Shown here piece after piece: positions 1 to 6,283 of a DNA stretch of 6,295 nt. The stretch is taken from the NCBI GenBank assembly GCA_031266695.1, contig JAISAK010000178.1, positions 1 to 6,295 on the forward strand, written 5' to 3'. How positions within the stretch are numbered: the stretch's first letter is position 1; each line of letters starts with the position of its first letter. A program made the position numbers and the translations under genes. A model generated the notes under the pieces. It was not told the DNA's origin. It saw nothing but the letters and a program-made list of their open reading frames with translations, and made no database searches. This stretch comes from Treponema sp. GTDB lineage: Bacteria > Spirochaetota > Spirochaetia > Treponematales > Breznakiellaceae.

Positions 1-8
1 CCGGGAGA

Positions 9-76
9 GGGGGTAACGGAGTAGACCGGAATGGAGGGGCGCAGCCCCGGAATGAGGACTACGGAGTTAGGGGGCG
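9..76 (+). repeat. Structured repeat element, copy 1
   Basis: A G-run (9-13) precedes CGGAGTAGACCGGA (17-30). An apical hairpin follows: GGGGC (36-40), loop GCA, GCCCC (44-48). Then come TGAGGACTAC (53-62) and a second G-run (70-74). The outer arms pair as GTAG (21-24) with CTAC (59-62). Inside them are an A-A mismatch (25/58) and a CC/GG pairing (26-27 with 56-57). The same order of parts recurs about 170 bases downstream. All of this is read directly from the sequence. Whether it acts as DNA or as RNA is unknown. Confidence 0.7.
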
Positions 77-130
77 CCCAATAGCGCACGCGAAATATTG
101 AGCGTGTTTACGAGATAAGGTAACGTCTCC

Positions 131-149
131 CTCGCGCAAGCGAGTTTTT
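131..149 (+). terminator. Intrinsic-terminator-like hairpin between the repeat copies
   Basis: CTCGC (131-135) pairs perfectly with GCGAG (140-144) across a GCAA tetraloop of the stable GNRA type, followed directly by five T residues (145-149). This is the layout of a Rho-independent terminator for plus-strand transcription arriving from upstream of the window. The stem is short (5 bp). It could end an upstream transcript or act as an attenuator within the operon leader. Confidence 0.5.
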
Positions 150-178
150 ATCCCCCCGGCTAAGGTCTGATAAGGAGT

Positions 179-241
179 GGGGGGAGCGGAGAAGACCGGA
201 GCCCGGCCACTGGCCGGGTGAGGACTTCGAAGCGAGGGGGG
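179..241 (+). repeat. Structured repeat element, copy 2
   Basis: This has the same architecture as the element at 9-76. A G-run (179-184) precedes CGGAGAAGACCGGA (187-200). The apical hairpin is CCCGGCC (202-208), loop ACT, GGCCGGG (212-218), extendable by a G-T pair (201/219). TGAGGACTTC (219-228) and a G-run (236-241) follow. The outer arms are GAAG (191-194) with CTTC (225-228), against GTAG/CTAC in copy 1. The differing pair therefore changes on both sides and pairing is kept. The apical stem sequence differs completely but still pairs perfectly. The G-run could also pair with the C-run at 152-157. Confidence 0.7.
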
Positions 242-265
242 AGCAGCGGCGGGAAAGGCTTCGTT

Positions 266-285
266 AGGACGGGATTGTCCGTCCT
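266..285. other. Perfect 7-bp hairpin in the operon leader
   Basis: AGGACGG (266-272) pairs perfectly with CCGTCCT (279-285) over the six-base loop GATTGT. Only three T residues follow the stem start of the tail, then GAAAT, so it is not a standard intrinsic terminator. It could be an operator-like inverted repeat, an mRNA stabilising hairpin, or the end of the repeat region. The sequence does not say which. Confidence 0.45.
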
Positions 286-362
286 TTGAAATCAATGCGC
301 GCCCCCTCCTTTTCTGACTTATTGACCCATTGGAGAGGTACGGCGGTGTTGAACCGGATTTG

Positions 363-370
363 AGGAGGAG
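363..370 (+). promoter_or_regulatory. Ribosome binding site of dctQ
   Basis: AGGAGGAG lies 10-12 bases before the ATG at 381 and is the strongest Shine-Dalgarno match in the leader. It decides the start. An in-frame TTG at 330 would add 17 polar residues but has no comparable site before it. Confidence 0.75.
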
Positions 371-380
371 CGGGATATTT

Positions 381-914
381 ATGGGAAGAATCATAGCGGG
401 GCTGGAGATCTTTAATAACGCCTGCGCCGCTGCCGCGAAGGTTTTTGTCAGTATCGCGGTGGCCGTCCAGATTGTTATTATATTTTGCGGGGTGTTGTGG
501 CGCTATTTTTTGCGGAGCCCCCTGACATGGACGGATGAAGTCGCCACATTGCTGCTGGTGGTTATCGCGTTTCTTGGGTGTTATCTGGCGCTTTCGCAGA
601 ATAGACTTGCGCGGATAGAGCTGATCATCAGCCGCTTTAAAGGGGCCGCCAATACGGCCGCCTATGTGGTATCGGAACTCTTTTCGGTAGTGATGCTGGT
701 CTGCGTCGTTTACTTCGGATTCCGGCTCTTTCTTATGCCGACCTCCCTGAACCAGAGAACATCGGGCATGGGGATACCCCTGTGGATATTCTACGGCCTT
801 ATACCATTGATGTTCGGCCTTTGTTTTATAAAGACCATCACCAAGATACTTCAACTTTTGGCGAATGCCCCCTCAGGGGCCGCCGGCGCCGCGCCGGAAA
901 GAAAAAAATCATGA
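381..914 (+). CDS. dctQ: TRAP transporter small membrane subunit (DctQ family)
   Basis: A 177-residue integral membrane protein, the usual DctQ size. Together with DctM it forms the membrane part of a tripartite ATP-independent periplasmic transporter, which takes up small carboxylates using an ion gradient and an extracytoplasmic binding protein. Four hydrophobic segments are visible, at about residues 20-40, 54-72, 96-117 and 133-152. The family signature WTDE follows the first segment (residues 50-53), preceded by the typical RYF-R stretch. A GIPLW motif (131-135) begins the last segment. The tail is short and basic. The start at 381 is supported by the AGGAGG site. The stop overlaps the dctM start (ATGA at 911-914), indicating translational coupling. 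The substrate cannot be read from this subunit. Confidence 0.9.
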   Translation: MGRIIAGLEIFNNACAAAAKVFVSIAVAVQIVIIFCGVLWRYFLRSPLTWTDEVATLLLVVIAFLGCYLALSQNRLARIELIISRFKGAANTAAYVVSELFSVVMLVCVVYFGFRLFLMPTSLNQRTSGMGIPLWIFYGLIPLMFGLCFIKTITKILQLLANAPSGAAGAAPERKKS

Positions 915-2185
915 TAATGATACTGGTATTTGTGGTTACCTTAATTATCGGAGTCCCCATAGCCTTCTCCCTGGGACTGACCGCCCTGATCGGACTGCAC
1001 GACCTGGGGCCCGCGTTTTTGCTCGCGGTTCCTCAAAAGCTGTTCGCCACCTCAAACAACTACAGTTTGATGGCTATCCCCCTGTTTATCATGGCGGGGG
1101 AGCTGATGGGCCTTTCCGGGGATATTAACCGTTTGATGGATTTTGCCCGGGTGCTTATCGGAAGGGTCCGGGGCGGCCTTTGCTATGTAAGCATCGTGGT
1201 GGGGGTGATGATCGGAGGGCTGTTGGGGATGGCGAACGCCGCCGCGGCGCTGCTCAGTACCACCATATATCCGGAGATGATAAAGGACGGATACGAGGAG
1301 AATTTTTCCGCCCCCTTCGTCGCGTCGGTGTCGATAATCGCGCCCATGATTCCGCCGGGGATGCTTTTCGTTATTTACTGCGTCGCCAGTAATACTTCTA
1401 TCGCGGACCTGTTTATGGCGGGGCTGCCTACGGGTATTATGATTGCGATAGTCCTGACCCTGGTTATTAGTTTTGCGGGGCGGAAGTACAAATGGCCGGT
1501 ATCGACCCAGTCGGCGTCTTTAAAAGAGGTCCTCGTCAAGGGAAAACGGGCCGGTTTTTCCGTACTGGCGCCCTTTATCACCGCGATTTCCATCGGCGCC
1601 GGTATTGCGACGCCGACGGAAGCCGCCGCGGTGGTCTGCGTACTGGTGTTTCTTGTGGGCTTCTTTGTGTATAAAAAAATTACCCTGCGGGACATGACGA
1701 CGGTGCTGATAAGGACCGGTACCATTTCGGGGGCAATCCTTATCATAAGCGCCATGGGGGGAGTTCTGGGGTGGCATTTGTCGATTGCCCATATCCCCCA
1801 GACAATTGCCCGGGGCATATCGATGATTAGCAATAATCCCCTGGTCATTACCATGATTATCCAGTTGTTCCTCTTCTTTGTGGGGATGGTGATGGATTCG
1901 GCCCCGGCGGTGATGATTCTGGTTCCCGTTTTTATGCCGGTGGTGCAGCAATTCGGTTTTGATCCGGTGCATTTCGGGCTGCTGATGTGCCTCAATCTGT
2001 CTATCGGCCTTTTGACCCCGCCGGTGGGTACGGTGCTTTATACGACGGCAATGGCCACCGGGGTCCCGACGGACAGGATGATTCGCCATATCTGGCCCTG
2101 GGTCGGGGCCCTGTCGGTGGTGCTGATGGTGATTGCCTATGTTCCCGATTCAGTTATGTGGCTGCCGCGTCTATTGTCAAGATGA
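911..2185 (+). CDS. dctM: TRAP transporter large membrane subunit (DctM family)
   Basis: A 424-residue, strongly hydrophobic transport subunit of normal family length. It belongs to the ion transporter superfamily and carries the substrate path across the cytoplasmic membrane. Family landmarks appear in order: IPLFIMAGELM (56-66), APMIPPGM (144-151), GIATPTEAAA (231-240), MDSAPAVMILVP (328-339), and LLTPPVG (367-373). I chose the ATG at 911 because the protein then opens with a membrane segment, the ATGA overlaps the dctQ stop, and a GGAAAG lies 9 bases upstream. Longer in-frame starts inside dctQ add a basic, non-family extension. An oddity: at residues 102-108 the usual Gly-Gly-x-Ser-Gly-Ser-Ala reads GGLLGMA, so both serines are replaced, and the second loop has IPPG where many members have IPPS. 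No binding-protein gene is in the window. Confidence 0.92.
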   Translation: MIMILVFVVTLIIGVPIAFSLGLTALIGLHDLGPAFLLAVPQKLFATSNNYSLMAIPLFIMAGELMGLSGDINRLMDFARVLIGRVRGGLCYVSIVVGVMIGGLLGMANAAAALLSTTIYPEMIKDGYEENFSAPFVASVSIIAPMIPPGMLFVIYCVASNTSIADLFMAGLPTGIMIAIVLTLVISFAGRKYKWPVSTQSASLKEVLVKGKRAGFSVLAPFITAISIGAGIATPTEAAAVVCVLVFLVGFFVYKKITLRDMTTVLIRTGTISGAILIISAMGGVLGWHLSIAHIPQTIARGISMISNNPLVITMIIQLFLFFVGMVMDSAPAVMILVPVFMPVVQQFGFDPVHFGLLMCLNLSIGLLTPPVGTVLYTTAMATGVPTDRMIRHIWPWVGALSVVLMVIAYVPDSVMWLPRLLSR

Positions 2186-2202
2186 CGTGTTATTTTTTTT
2201 AC

Positions 2203-2207
2203 GGAGG
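2203..2207 (+). promoter_or_regulatory. Ribosome binding site of the first hydrolase-like gene
   Basis: GGAGG sits 6 bases before the ATG at 2214, just after an 8-T run (2193-2200). It fixes the start: an in-frame ATG at 2133 would lie inside dctM and give a non-family N-terminus. The T run has only a 4-bp hairpin before it (GTCA 2176-2179 with TGAC 2183-2186), too weak to call a terminator. An unpaired U-rich stretch may help ribosome loading. Confidence 0.75.
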
Positions 2208-2213
2208 AGAGCG

Positions 2214-2696
2214 ATGATACAAAATTTACCGACGATAAGAGAGGATCTGATTGTTAAACTGCGAAGGGCATCGGAGGATCGCGGGATTTGGTACTATTTT
2301 TTACTCAAGACCGCCCGGGATAAAGGCTACGATATTGAGCAGTTTGCCCGCAAGGGGGTCCGCGCGGTGGGCCGTTCAAACAGGCCGAAGTATCCGGATA
2401 CGGATAATCTGGAAATATTTATAAAGGCCTTTATGGACGACATTAACCGGAACCTGTTTGAAATGGAACTGGTAAAAATGGAGAACGGCGAGGCCCATAT
2501 TGATTTCCATTACTGCCCCATGTGCGGGGCGTGGACGAAACTTACGGACGATCAAAAATTTCTCGAACAGATCTGTGATATAGCGATGGAAGTGGACCGG
2601 GGGCTTATGGATACCTACGATTGTTTCGAGTTTTCCTTGGGTAAAACCATCTGTCAGGGACACAAAACCTGTGAAATTTGCATAAAGAAGAAATAG
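2214..2696 (+). CDS. ATC-hydrolase-family protein, first of two tandem paralogues
   Basis: A 160-residue soluble protein with no signal peptide or membrane segment. It resembles the L-2-amino-thiazoline-4-carboxylic acid hydrolase family. The founding activity opens the thiazoline ring of ATC to N-carbamoyl-L-cysteine, on the route from ATC to cysteine. Conserved features are LRRAS (16-20), RGIW (23-26), YCPMCGAW (100-107), ICDIAMEVDRG (120-130) and a C-terminal CEIC (153-156). Cysteines are at 101, 104, 121, 137, 147, 153 and 156. The C-P-M-C and C-E-I-C pairs together look like a four-Cys metal site, but that is inference. The next gene is a clear paralogue, so the pair may form a hetero-oligomer. 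The family call rests on recalled motif patterns. The substrate here is unknown and need not be ATC, because many family members sit in uncharacterised operons. Confidence 0.72.
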   Translation: MIQNLPTIREDLIVKLRRASEDRGIWYYFLLKTARDKGYDIEQFARKGVRAVGRSNRPKYPDTDNLEIFIKAFMDDINRNLFEMELVKMENGEAHIDFHYCPMCGAWTKLTDDQKFLEQICDIAMEVDRGLMDTYDCFEFSLGKTICQGHKTCEICIKKK

Positions 2697-2708
2697 GGGG
2701 TAAGGGGT

Positions 2709-3194
2709 ATGATCAAAAACACCGCGCAAAACTTTAATGATGATTATGAAGCCCAGCAGCTTCGCGCCGCTTCCGTAAACCGGGGGAAGTGGGTTTTTCA
2801 GGTAGTAAAAGCCGGGCTGGAAGCGGGTATGACCTGGGCGGATATCCGGGAGGCCATTCATGCCGCGGGGGCGTACAAGGGATACCATAAATTGCCCCGT
2901 ACCAGCGACATCCGGGAATTCGCCAAAGAATTCGCCTCGGAAACCCTGGTCAAGGTGAATGACGGGAGGATCGCGAAACTGACGGACAATGAATTTGTCT
3001 GGGAGGTGAACTACTGCCCCATGGTTGCGGGCTGGATGCAATACTCTGAGGATAAGGAATTTATTGAGACGCTGTGCGACGCCTGTATGGAAGTTGACCG
3101 GGGGACCATGGACAGTTACGGCTGGACTCTGGAACTGCCTGAAACTATCGCCAAGGGCGACGGGAAATGTACCATCTGTATGAAAAAGGAATAG
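2709..3194 (+). CDS. ATC-hydrolase-family protein, second of two tandem paralogues
   Basis: A 161-residue cytoplasmic protein starting 12 bases after its paralogue, with GGGGG and AAGGGG tracts before the ATG. It aligns almost without gaps to the preceding product. By hand I count about 28 identities over the last 61 aligned positions, and far fewer in the middle. Shared motifs are LRAAS (18-22), RGKW (25-28), YCPMVAGW (102-109), LCDACMEVDRG (122-132) and CTIC (154-157). Cysteines common to both proteins correspond to 103, 123, 154 and 157 here. The second Cys of C-P-M-C is Val, and an extra Cys appears at 126. The charged Lys/Glu-rich tail is kept. The even spread of differences and retained motifs argue for two functional proteins rather than a decaying duplicate. 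Likely role (inference): the partner or a second-specificity hydrolase acting on a C-N bond of the imported compound. Confidence 0.72.
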   Translation: MIKNTAQNFNDDYEAQQLRAASVNRGKWVFQVVKAGLEAGMTWADIREAIHAAGAYKGYHKLPRTSDIREFAKEFASETLVKVNDGRIAKLTDNEFVWEVNYCPMVAGWMQYSEDKEFIETLCDACMEVDRGTMDSYGWTLELPETIAKGDGKCTICMKKE

Positions 3195-3197
3195 TTC

Positions 3198-4508
3198 GTG
3201 CATCCCCTTACCGGGCTTATAAAGAATGACATGCGGGAATCCCTGGGGGTAACGGAACCGGGAGCGATAGCCCTGGGGGTCTCCAGGGCGCGTAGTTTAA
3301 CCTCCGGGGATATTGTATCGGTAACGCTGGAAATTAATTCGGGGATCTACAAGAACGCCTTTACCTGCGGCATCCCCGGCACGGAAGAAACGGGCAATTT
3401 GTTCGCGGCGGCCCTGGGGGCCGCCGCGGGGGACTGGACCAGGGGCCTGGCGTCCCTTGAGGGCATTGACGACGGGGACATAGAGGCCGCCCGGAAACTT
3501 ATCGCCGCCGGGAAAGTGGAGATTAGGCTTCATGAAATCAGTTCCGTCCTTTATATCAGGGCGGTTGTCAAGGCGGAGCGCGGCCTCGCGGAAGTAACCA
3601 TAGAGGGCGCCCATGATCATATCGCCAGGGTCATGTTAAACGGCAAAATTATCGCCGAGGATCAGGCTTGCGGAAACCGCCCGGAGGAGACGGCGCCGGG
3701 GGAAGCGGTGCCGGCGGACATTACCCGGTTTACCCTGGGGGATTTCTGGGGTTACGCCGAAGAGGTCCCCGGCCCCGAAATTGACTTTATACAGAAAGCC
3801 TATGATCTGCAGCTTGGTCTTATGGAAGAGGGCGCCGGGAGCGGGCGGACAAGGATATGCAAAACCCTGATCGCCGATAACGGCGGAGTCCTTCTCTCGA
3901 AGGACGAACTCAAGAGCGCCCACGCCATGACATCCGCGGCCATAGAGGCCAGGGTATTGGGCCTTGGCCGCCCCGCCATGAGCATTACCGGCAGCGGGAA
4001 TCACGGAATTATTTGTACCATCCCCTTGTATGCCTGCGGCCAGGTACAGGGTATCCCCCGGGAAAGACTGCTGCGGGCCACCGCGTTAAGTTATCTCGTG
4101 ACCATGTATATCAAGGAGTATTCGGGGAAGTTGTCGGCCTTCTGCGGCTGCGCCATCGCCGCCGGTACCGGCGTAAGTGTGGGGCGGCTGTTTTTAAAAG
4201 GAGGCTCCCCGAGGCAGGCGGAGAGGGTTATCGCCAACATGGCGTCGAGTTTAACCGGCGTCATTTGTACCGGCGGCAATCCCGCCTGCGTGTTGAAAGC
4301 CGCCCTGGCCATTGATATAGGGTATAAGGCGGTACGGCTGGCCCTGGATGACGTATCAATCGACGGGAAACACGGCATCTGCGGGAAAACCGCCGAAGAG
4401 ACGATGCGTTATATGGGAAGAATCGCCAGCCCCGGCATGGTTCAGACGGAAAAAGAAATTGTGGACATTTTCAGGGACAAAGAGGTATCCTTTAGGGGGG
4501 GCGTGTAA
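3198..4508 (+). CDS. UPF0597 / L-cysteine desulfidase family protein (CyuA/YhaM-like)
   Basis: A 436-residue cytoplasmic protein of normal family length. Characterised relatives use an oxygen-sensitive [4Fe-4S] cluster, without PLP, to split L-cysteine into pyruvate, ammonia and sulfide. The family is also annotated as 'serine dehydratase subunit alpha family'. Visible landmarks are TEPGAIALG (19-27), CGIPGTEETG (57-66), SITGSGNHG (262-270), KLSAFCGC (311-318) and VICTGGNPAC (355-364). Cys316, Cys357 and Cys364 match the three C-terminal cysteines conserved in E. coli YhaM and are the likely cluster ligands. The N-terminal family motif Gly-Cys-Thr-Glu-Pro reads G-V-T-E-P (Val18, codon GTA at 3249-3251), so a key Cys is missing. 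Start: the GTG at 3198 is 3 bases after the previous stop and gives a family-like N-terminus. The ATG at 3231 is a shorter alternative. Cysteine may not be its substrate, so I give no symbol. Confidence 0.85.
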   Translation: MHPLTGLIKNDMRESLGVTEPGAIALGVSRARSLTSGDIVSVTLEINSGIYKNAFTCGIPGTEETGNLFAAALGAAAGDWTRGLASLEGIDDGDIEAARKLIAAGKVEIRLHEISSVLYIRAVVKAERGLAEVTIEGAHDHIARVMLNGKIIAEDQACGNRPEETAPGEAVPADITRFTLGDFWGYAEEVPGPEIDFIQKAYDLQLGLMEEGAGSGRTRICKTLIADNGGVLLSKDELKSAHAMTSAAIEARVLGLGRPAMSITGSGNHGIICTIPLYACGQVQGIPRERLLRATALSYLVTMYIKEYSGKLSAFCGCAIAAGTGVSVGRLFLKGGSPRQAERVIANMASSLTGVICTGGNPACVLKAALAIDIGYKAVRLALDDVSIDGKHGICGKTAEETMRYMGRIASPGMVQTEKEIVDIFRDKEVSFRGGV

Positions 4509-4512
4509 GGGG

Positions 4513-6255
4513 ATGAAAAAAATATTAAATTCCGCGGAAAATATGGTTTCCGAAATGGGAGCGGCTCTGGCGCTTGCCAATACGGCGGTAATTTTTGACA
4601 GCCGCTATAGATACCTCAGGAAAAAAACAATCAACAGAAACAAGGTCAGCCTGTTGAGCGGCGGCGGCAGCGGGCACGAACCGGCCCACGGGGGCTTTGT
4701 GGGCGCCGGTATGCTTGACGCGGCGATCTGCGGGGATGTGTTCGCTTCCCCTTCCCAGATACAGGTCTACAGGGCGATTACCGGTTCCGCCGGCGACAGG
4801 GGCAGCCTGCTTATTATAAAGAATTATTCCGGCGACGTGATGAACTTTCAGAACGCGGCGTATCTCGCGGAGATGGACGGGCTCGCGGTTGATTACGTCA
4901 AGGTCTGCGACGATATCGCGGTCCAGGACAGTCTCTACACCGTAGGCCGGAGGGGGGTCGCCGGTACGGTGCTGGTACATAAGATCGCCGGCGCGGCGGC
5001 GGAGGCGGGGGGGGATCTTGCCGAAGTTAAGCGCCTCGCGCAGAAAACGGCGGACCACGTCCGCAGCCTGGGTTTCGCCCTGAGTTCCTGCACGGTCCCC
5101 GCCAAGGGCACGCCGACGTTTTCGCTGGATGAGGGGGAGATGGAATACGGCATAGGCATCCACGGGGAGCCGGGCATACGGCGCGAAAAACTGCTCCGCG
5201 CCGGGGATTTGGCGAAGAGGATTATTCCGGCAATCGGCGCGGATTTGAAGCTGAAGGGGGGCGACGAGGTTGCCCTCCTGGTGAACGGTTTCGGCGCGAC
5301 GCCGCTGATGGAACTCCATATTCTCGCCTACTCCTTAATGCCGGAATTGATTGCCGGGGGCCTCAAAGTCTACCGTATATTTACCGGCAACTATATGACC
5401 AGCCTCGATATGGCGGGCGCTTCGGTCTCCCTCCTTAAACTGGACGGGGAACTTAAAACCCTCCTCGACGCGCCAAGCGACGCGCCGGGTTTTATGGTCC
5501 GGGGAGCCGCCGAGCCGCCCTGTTTCCGGCCCATACCCTGCCCGGAAAACGACCGGCCGGTTTCCTACAGGGCGGAGAGCGGCACGGCGTCCCTCGGAAA
5601 CGGAAAGATCACCCTGGAAAACATGATTTATATCATCGACAAGATGAGTGAGCTTATCATCGAAAACGAGAAACCCTTCTGCGAGATAGACGCCCACGGC
5701 GGGGACGGGGATTTCGGCATGAGCGTGGCAAAGGGCTTCAGGCGGCTTAAATTTGAATGGGAAATTCCCGCCAAATCGAAAACAATCGGCGAATTGCTGG
5801 ACGCCTGTTCCATCGTGATTATGGAACACTGCGGCGGCGCGTCGGGGCCCCTTTGGGGTTTTGCCTTCAAGTATGCCGCGAAAAACACGGCCGGTAAAAC
5901 GGAACTGGACATACCCGCCTTTGCCGCCATGATGGGGGCGGCGGTACAGGGGATACAGGAAACCGGCAAACGCTGCTTCGGGCGGGGCGCCGAAGTGGGG
6001 GACAAGACCCTTATTGACGCCCTGAGCCCCTGCGCCGATACCTGGCTGGCGGCGGCGAAAAAAGGCGGGAGCCCCCTCAGCGTCTTCCGGGAAGCCGCCG
6101 CCGCCGCCGTTGCCGGCGCGGAATCGACCAGGCACATCGTCGCCCGTATGGGCCGCGCGGAAAACGCGGGCAAACGAAGCCTCGGCTACGCCGACGCCGG
6201 CGCCTATGCCCTGGGATTCATCTTTACGAAGATCGCGGAAAGCCTGTCGGACTAA
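4513..6255 (+). CDS. Fused DhaK-DhaL dihydroxyacetone-type kinase (ATP-dependent form)
   Basis: A 580-residue single-chain kinase of the kind that uses ATP directly rather than phosphotransferase-system partners. The DhaK domain (about 1-330) binds a ketose covalently. GGGSGHEPAHGG is at 50-61 with His55, NYSGD at 104-108 with Asp108, and GIHGEPG at 215-221 with His217. These match the substrate-binding His, Asp and hemiaminal His of known DhaK. A Pro-rich linker (about 331-362) leads to the DhaL domain (about 366-580). Its metal-binding aspartates are Asp393, Asp398 and Asp400 (ID-x4-DGDFG), with GGASGPLWG (441-449), VGDKTLIDAL (495-504) and ARMGRA (544-549). All catalytic parts are present, so it should be active. 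Phe401 replaces the His or Thr common after the last Asp. The ATG at 4513 is 4 bases after the upstream stop. The substrate may be dihydroxyacetone or another short ketose such as erythrulose. The operon does not resolve this. Confidence 0.9.
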   Translation: MKKILNSAENMVSEMGAALALANTAVIFDSRYRYLRKKTINRNKVSLLSGGGSGHEPAHGGFVGAGMLDAAICGDVFASPSQIQVYRAITGSAGDRGSLLIIKNYSGDVMNFQNAAYLAEMDGLAVDYVKVCDDIAVQDSLYTVGRRGVAGTVLVHKIAGAAAEAGGDLAEVKRLAQKTADHVRSLGFALSSCTVPAKGTPTFSLDEGEMEYGIGIHGEPGIRREKLLRAGDLAKRIIPAIGADLKLKGGDEVALLVNGFGATPLMELHILAYSLMPELIAGGLKVYRIFTGNYMTSLDMAGASVSLLKLDGELKTLLDAPSDAPGFMVRGAAEPPCFRPIPCPENDRPVSYRAESGTASLGNGKITLENMIYIIDKMSELIIENEKPFCEIDAHGGDGDFGMSVAKGFRRLKFEWEIPAKSKTIGELLDACSIVIMEHCGGASGPLWGFAFKYAAKNTAGKTELDIPAFAAMMGAAVQGIQETGKRCFGRGAEVGDKTLIDALSPCADTWLAAAKKGGSPLSVFREAAAAAVAGAESTRHIVARMGRAENAGKRSLGYADAGAYALGFIFTKIAESLSD

Positions 6256-6262
6256 GGAATGA

Positions 6263-6283
6263 AAAGCGGCGCCGGGCGCCTTT
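6263..6283 (+). terminator. Weak GC-rich hairpin after the kinase gene
   Basis: GGCG (6268-6271) pairs with CGCC (6277-6280) across CCGGG, followed by TTT. An alternative fold pairs AAAG (6263-6266) with CTTT (6280-6283) and GCG with CGC around a two-base bulge. The T tract is only three long. It may be an imperfect terminator for the operon or just GC-rich spacer, because the window ends 12 bases later. Confidence 0.3.

Larger units (their letters stand above)
1..380. other. Non-coding leader region upstream of the operon
   Basis: I see no credible coding sequence in this stretch on either strand. Reading frames across it are low-complexity shadows made of Arg, Gly and Pro. It holds two copies of a structured repeat, a terminator-like hairpin between them, a second perfect hairpin at 266-285, and then about 95 bases leading to dctQ. 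A TTGACC at 322-327 resembles a -35 box, but no TATAAT-like hexamer lies 16-18 bases downstream, so I do not call a promoter. The operon promoter is probably somewhere in this region or just upstream of the window. Confidence 0.7.

Noticed and set aside
322..350. Possible sigma-70 promoter starting at TTGACC (322-327)
   Set aside because: The -10 window (about 344-350) reads GC-rich GGTGTT-like sequence. There is no TATAAT-like match.
59..854. Minus-strand open frames over the leader and dctQ
   Set aside because: They translate the repeat region and the antisense of a clear membrane protein. No motif, ribosome site or sensible hydrophobic pattern supports them.
2176..2200. GTCA-AGA-TGAC hairpin followed by an 8-T run after dctM
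   Set aside because: A 4-bp AT/GC-mixed stem 6 bases away from the T run is too weak for a terminator, and the next gene follows at once with a strong ribosome site.
2376..3203. Long open frame (275 codons) on the minus strand across both hydrolase-like genes
   Set aside because: It is a codon-bias shadow of two plus-strand genes with clear family motifs. The translation has no recognisable domain, and it would cut across the operon in antisense.
4525..6173. Several open frames of 180-266 codons on the minus strand inside the kinase gene
   Set aside because: These arise from the high GC third positions of the plus-strand kinase, whose catalytic motifs are all present. Their products are Arg/Pro/Gly-rich without domains.
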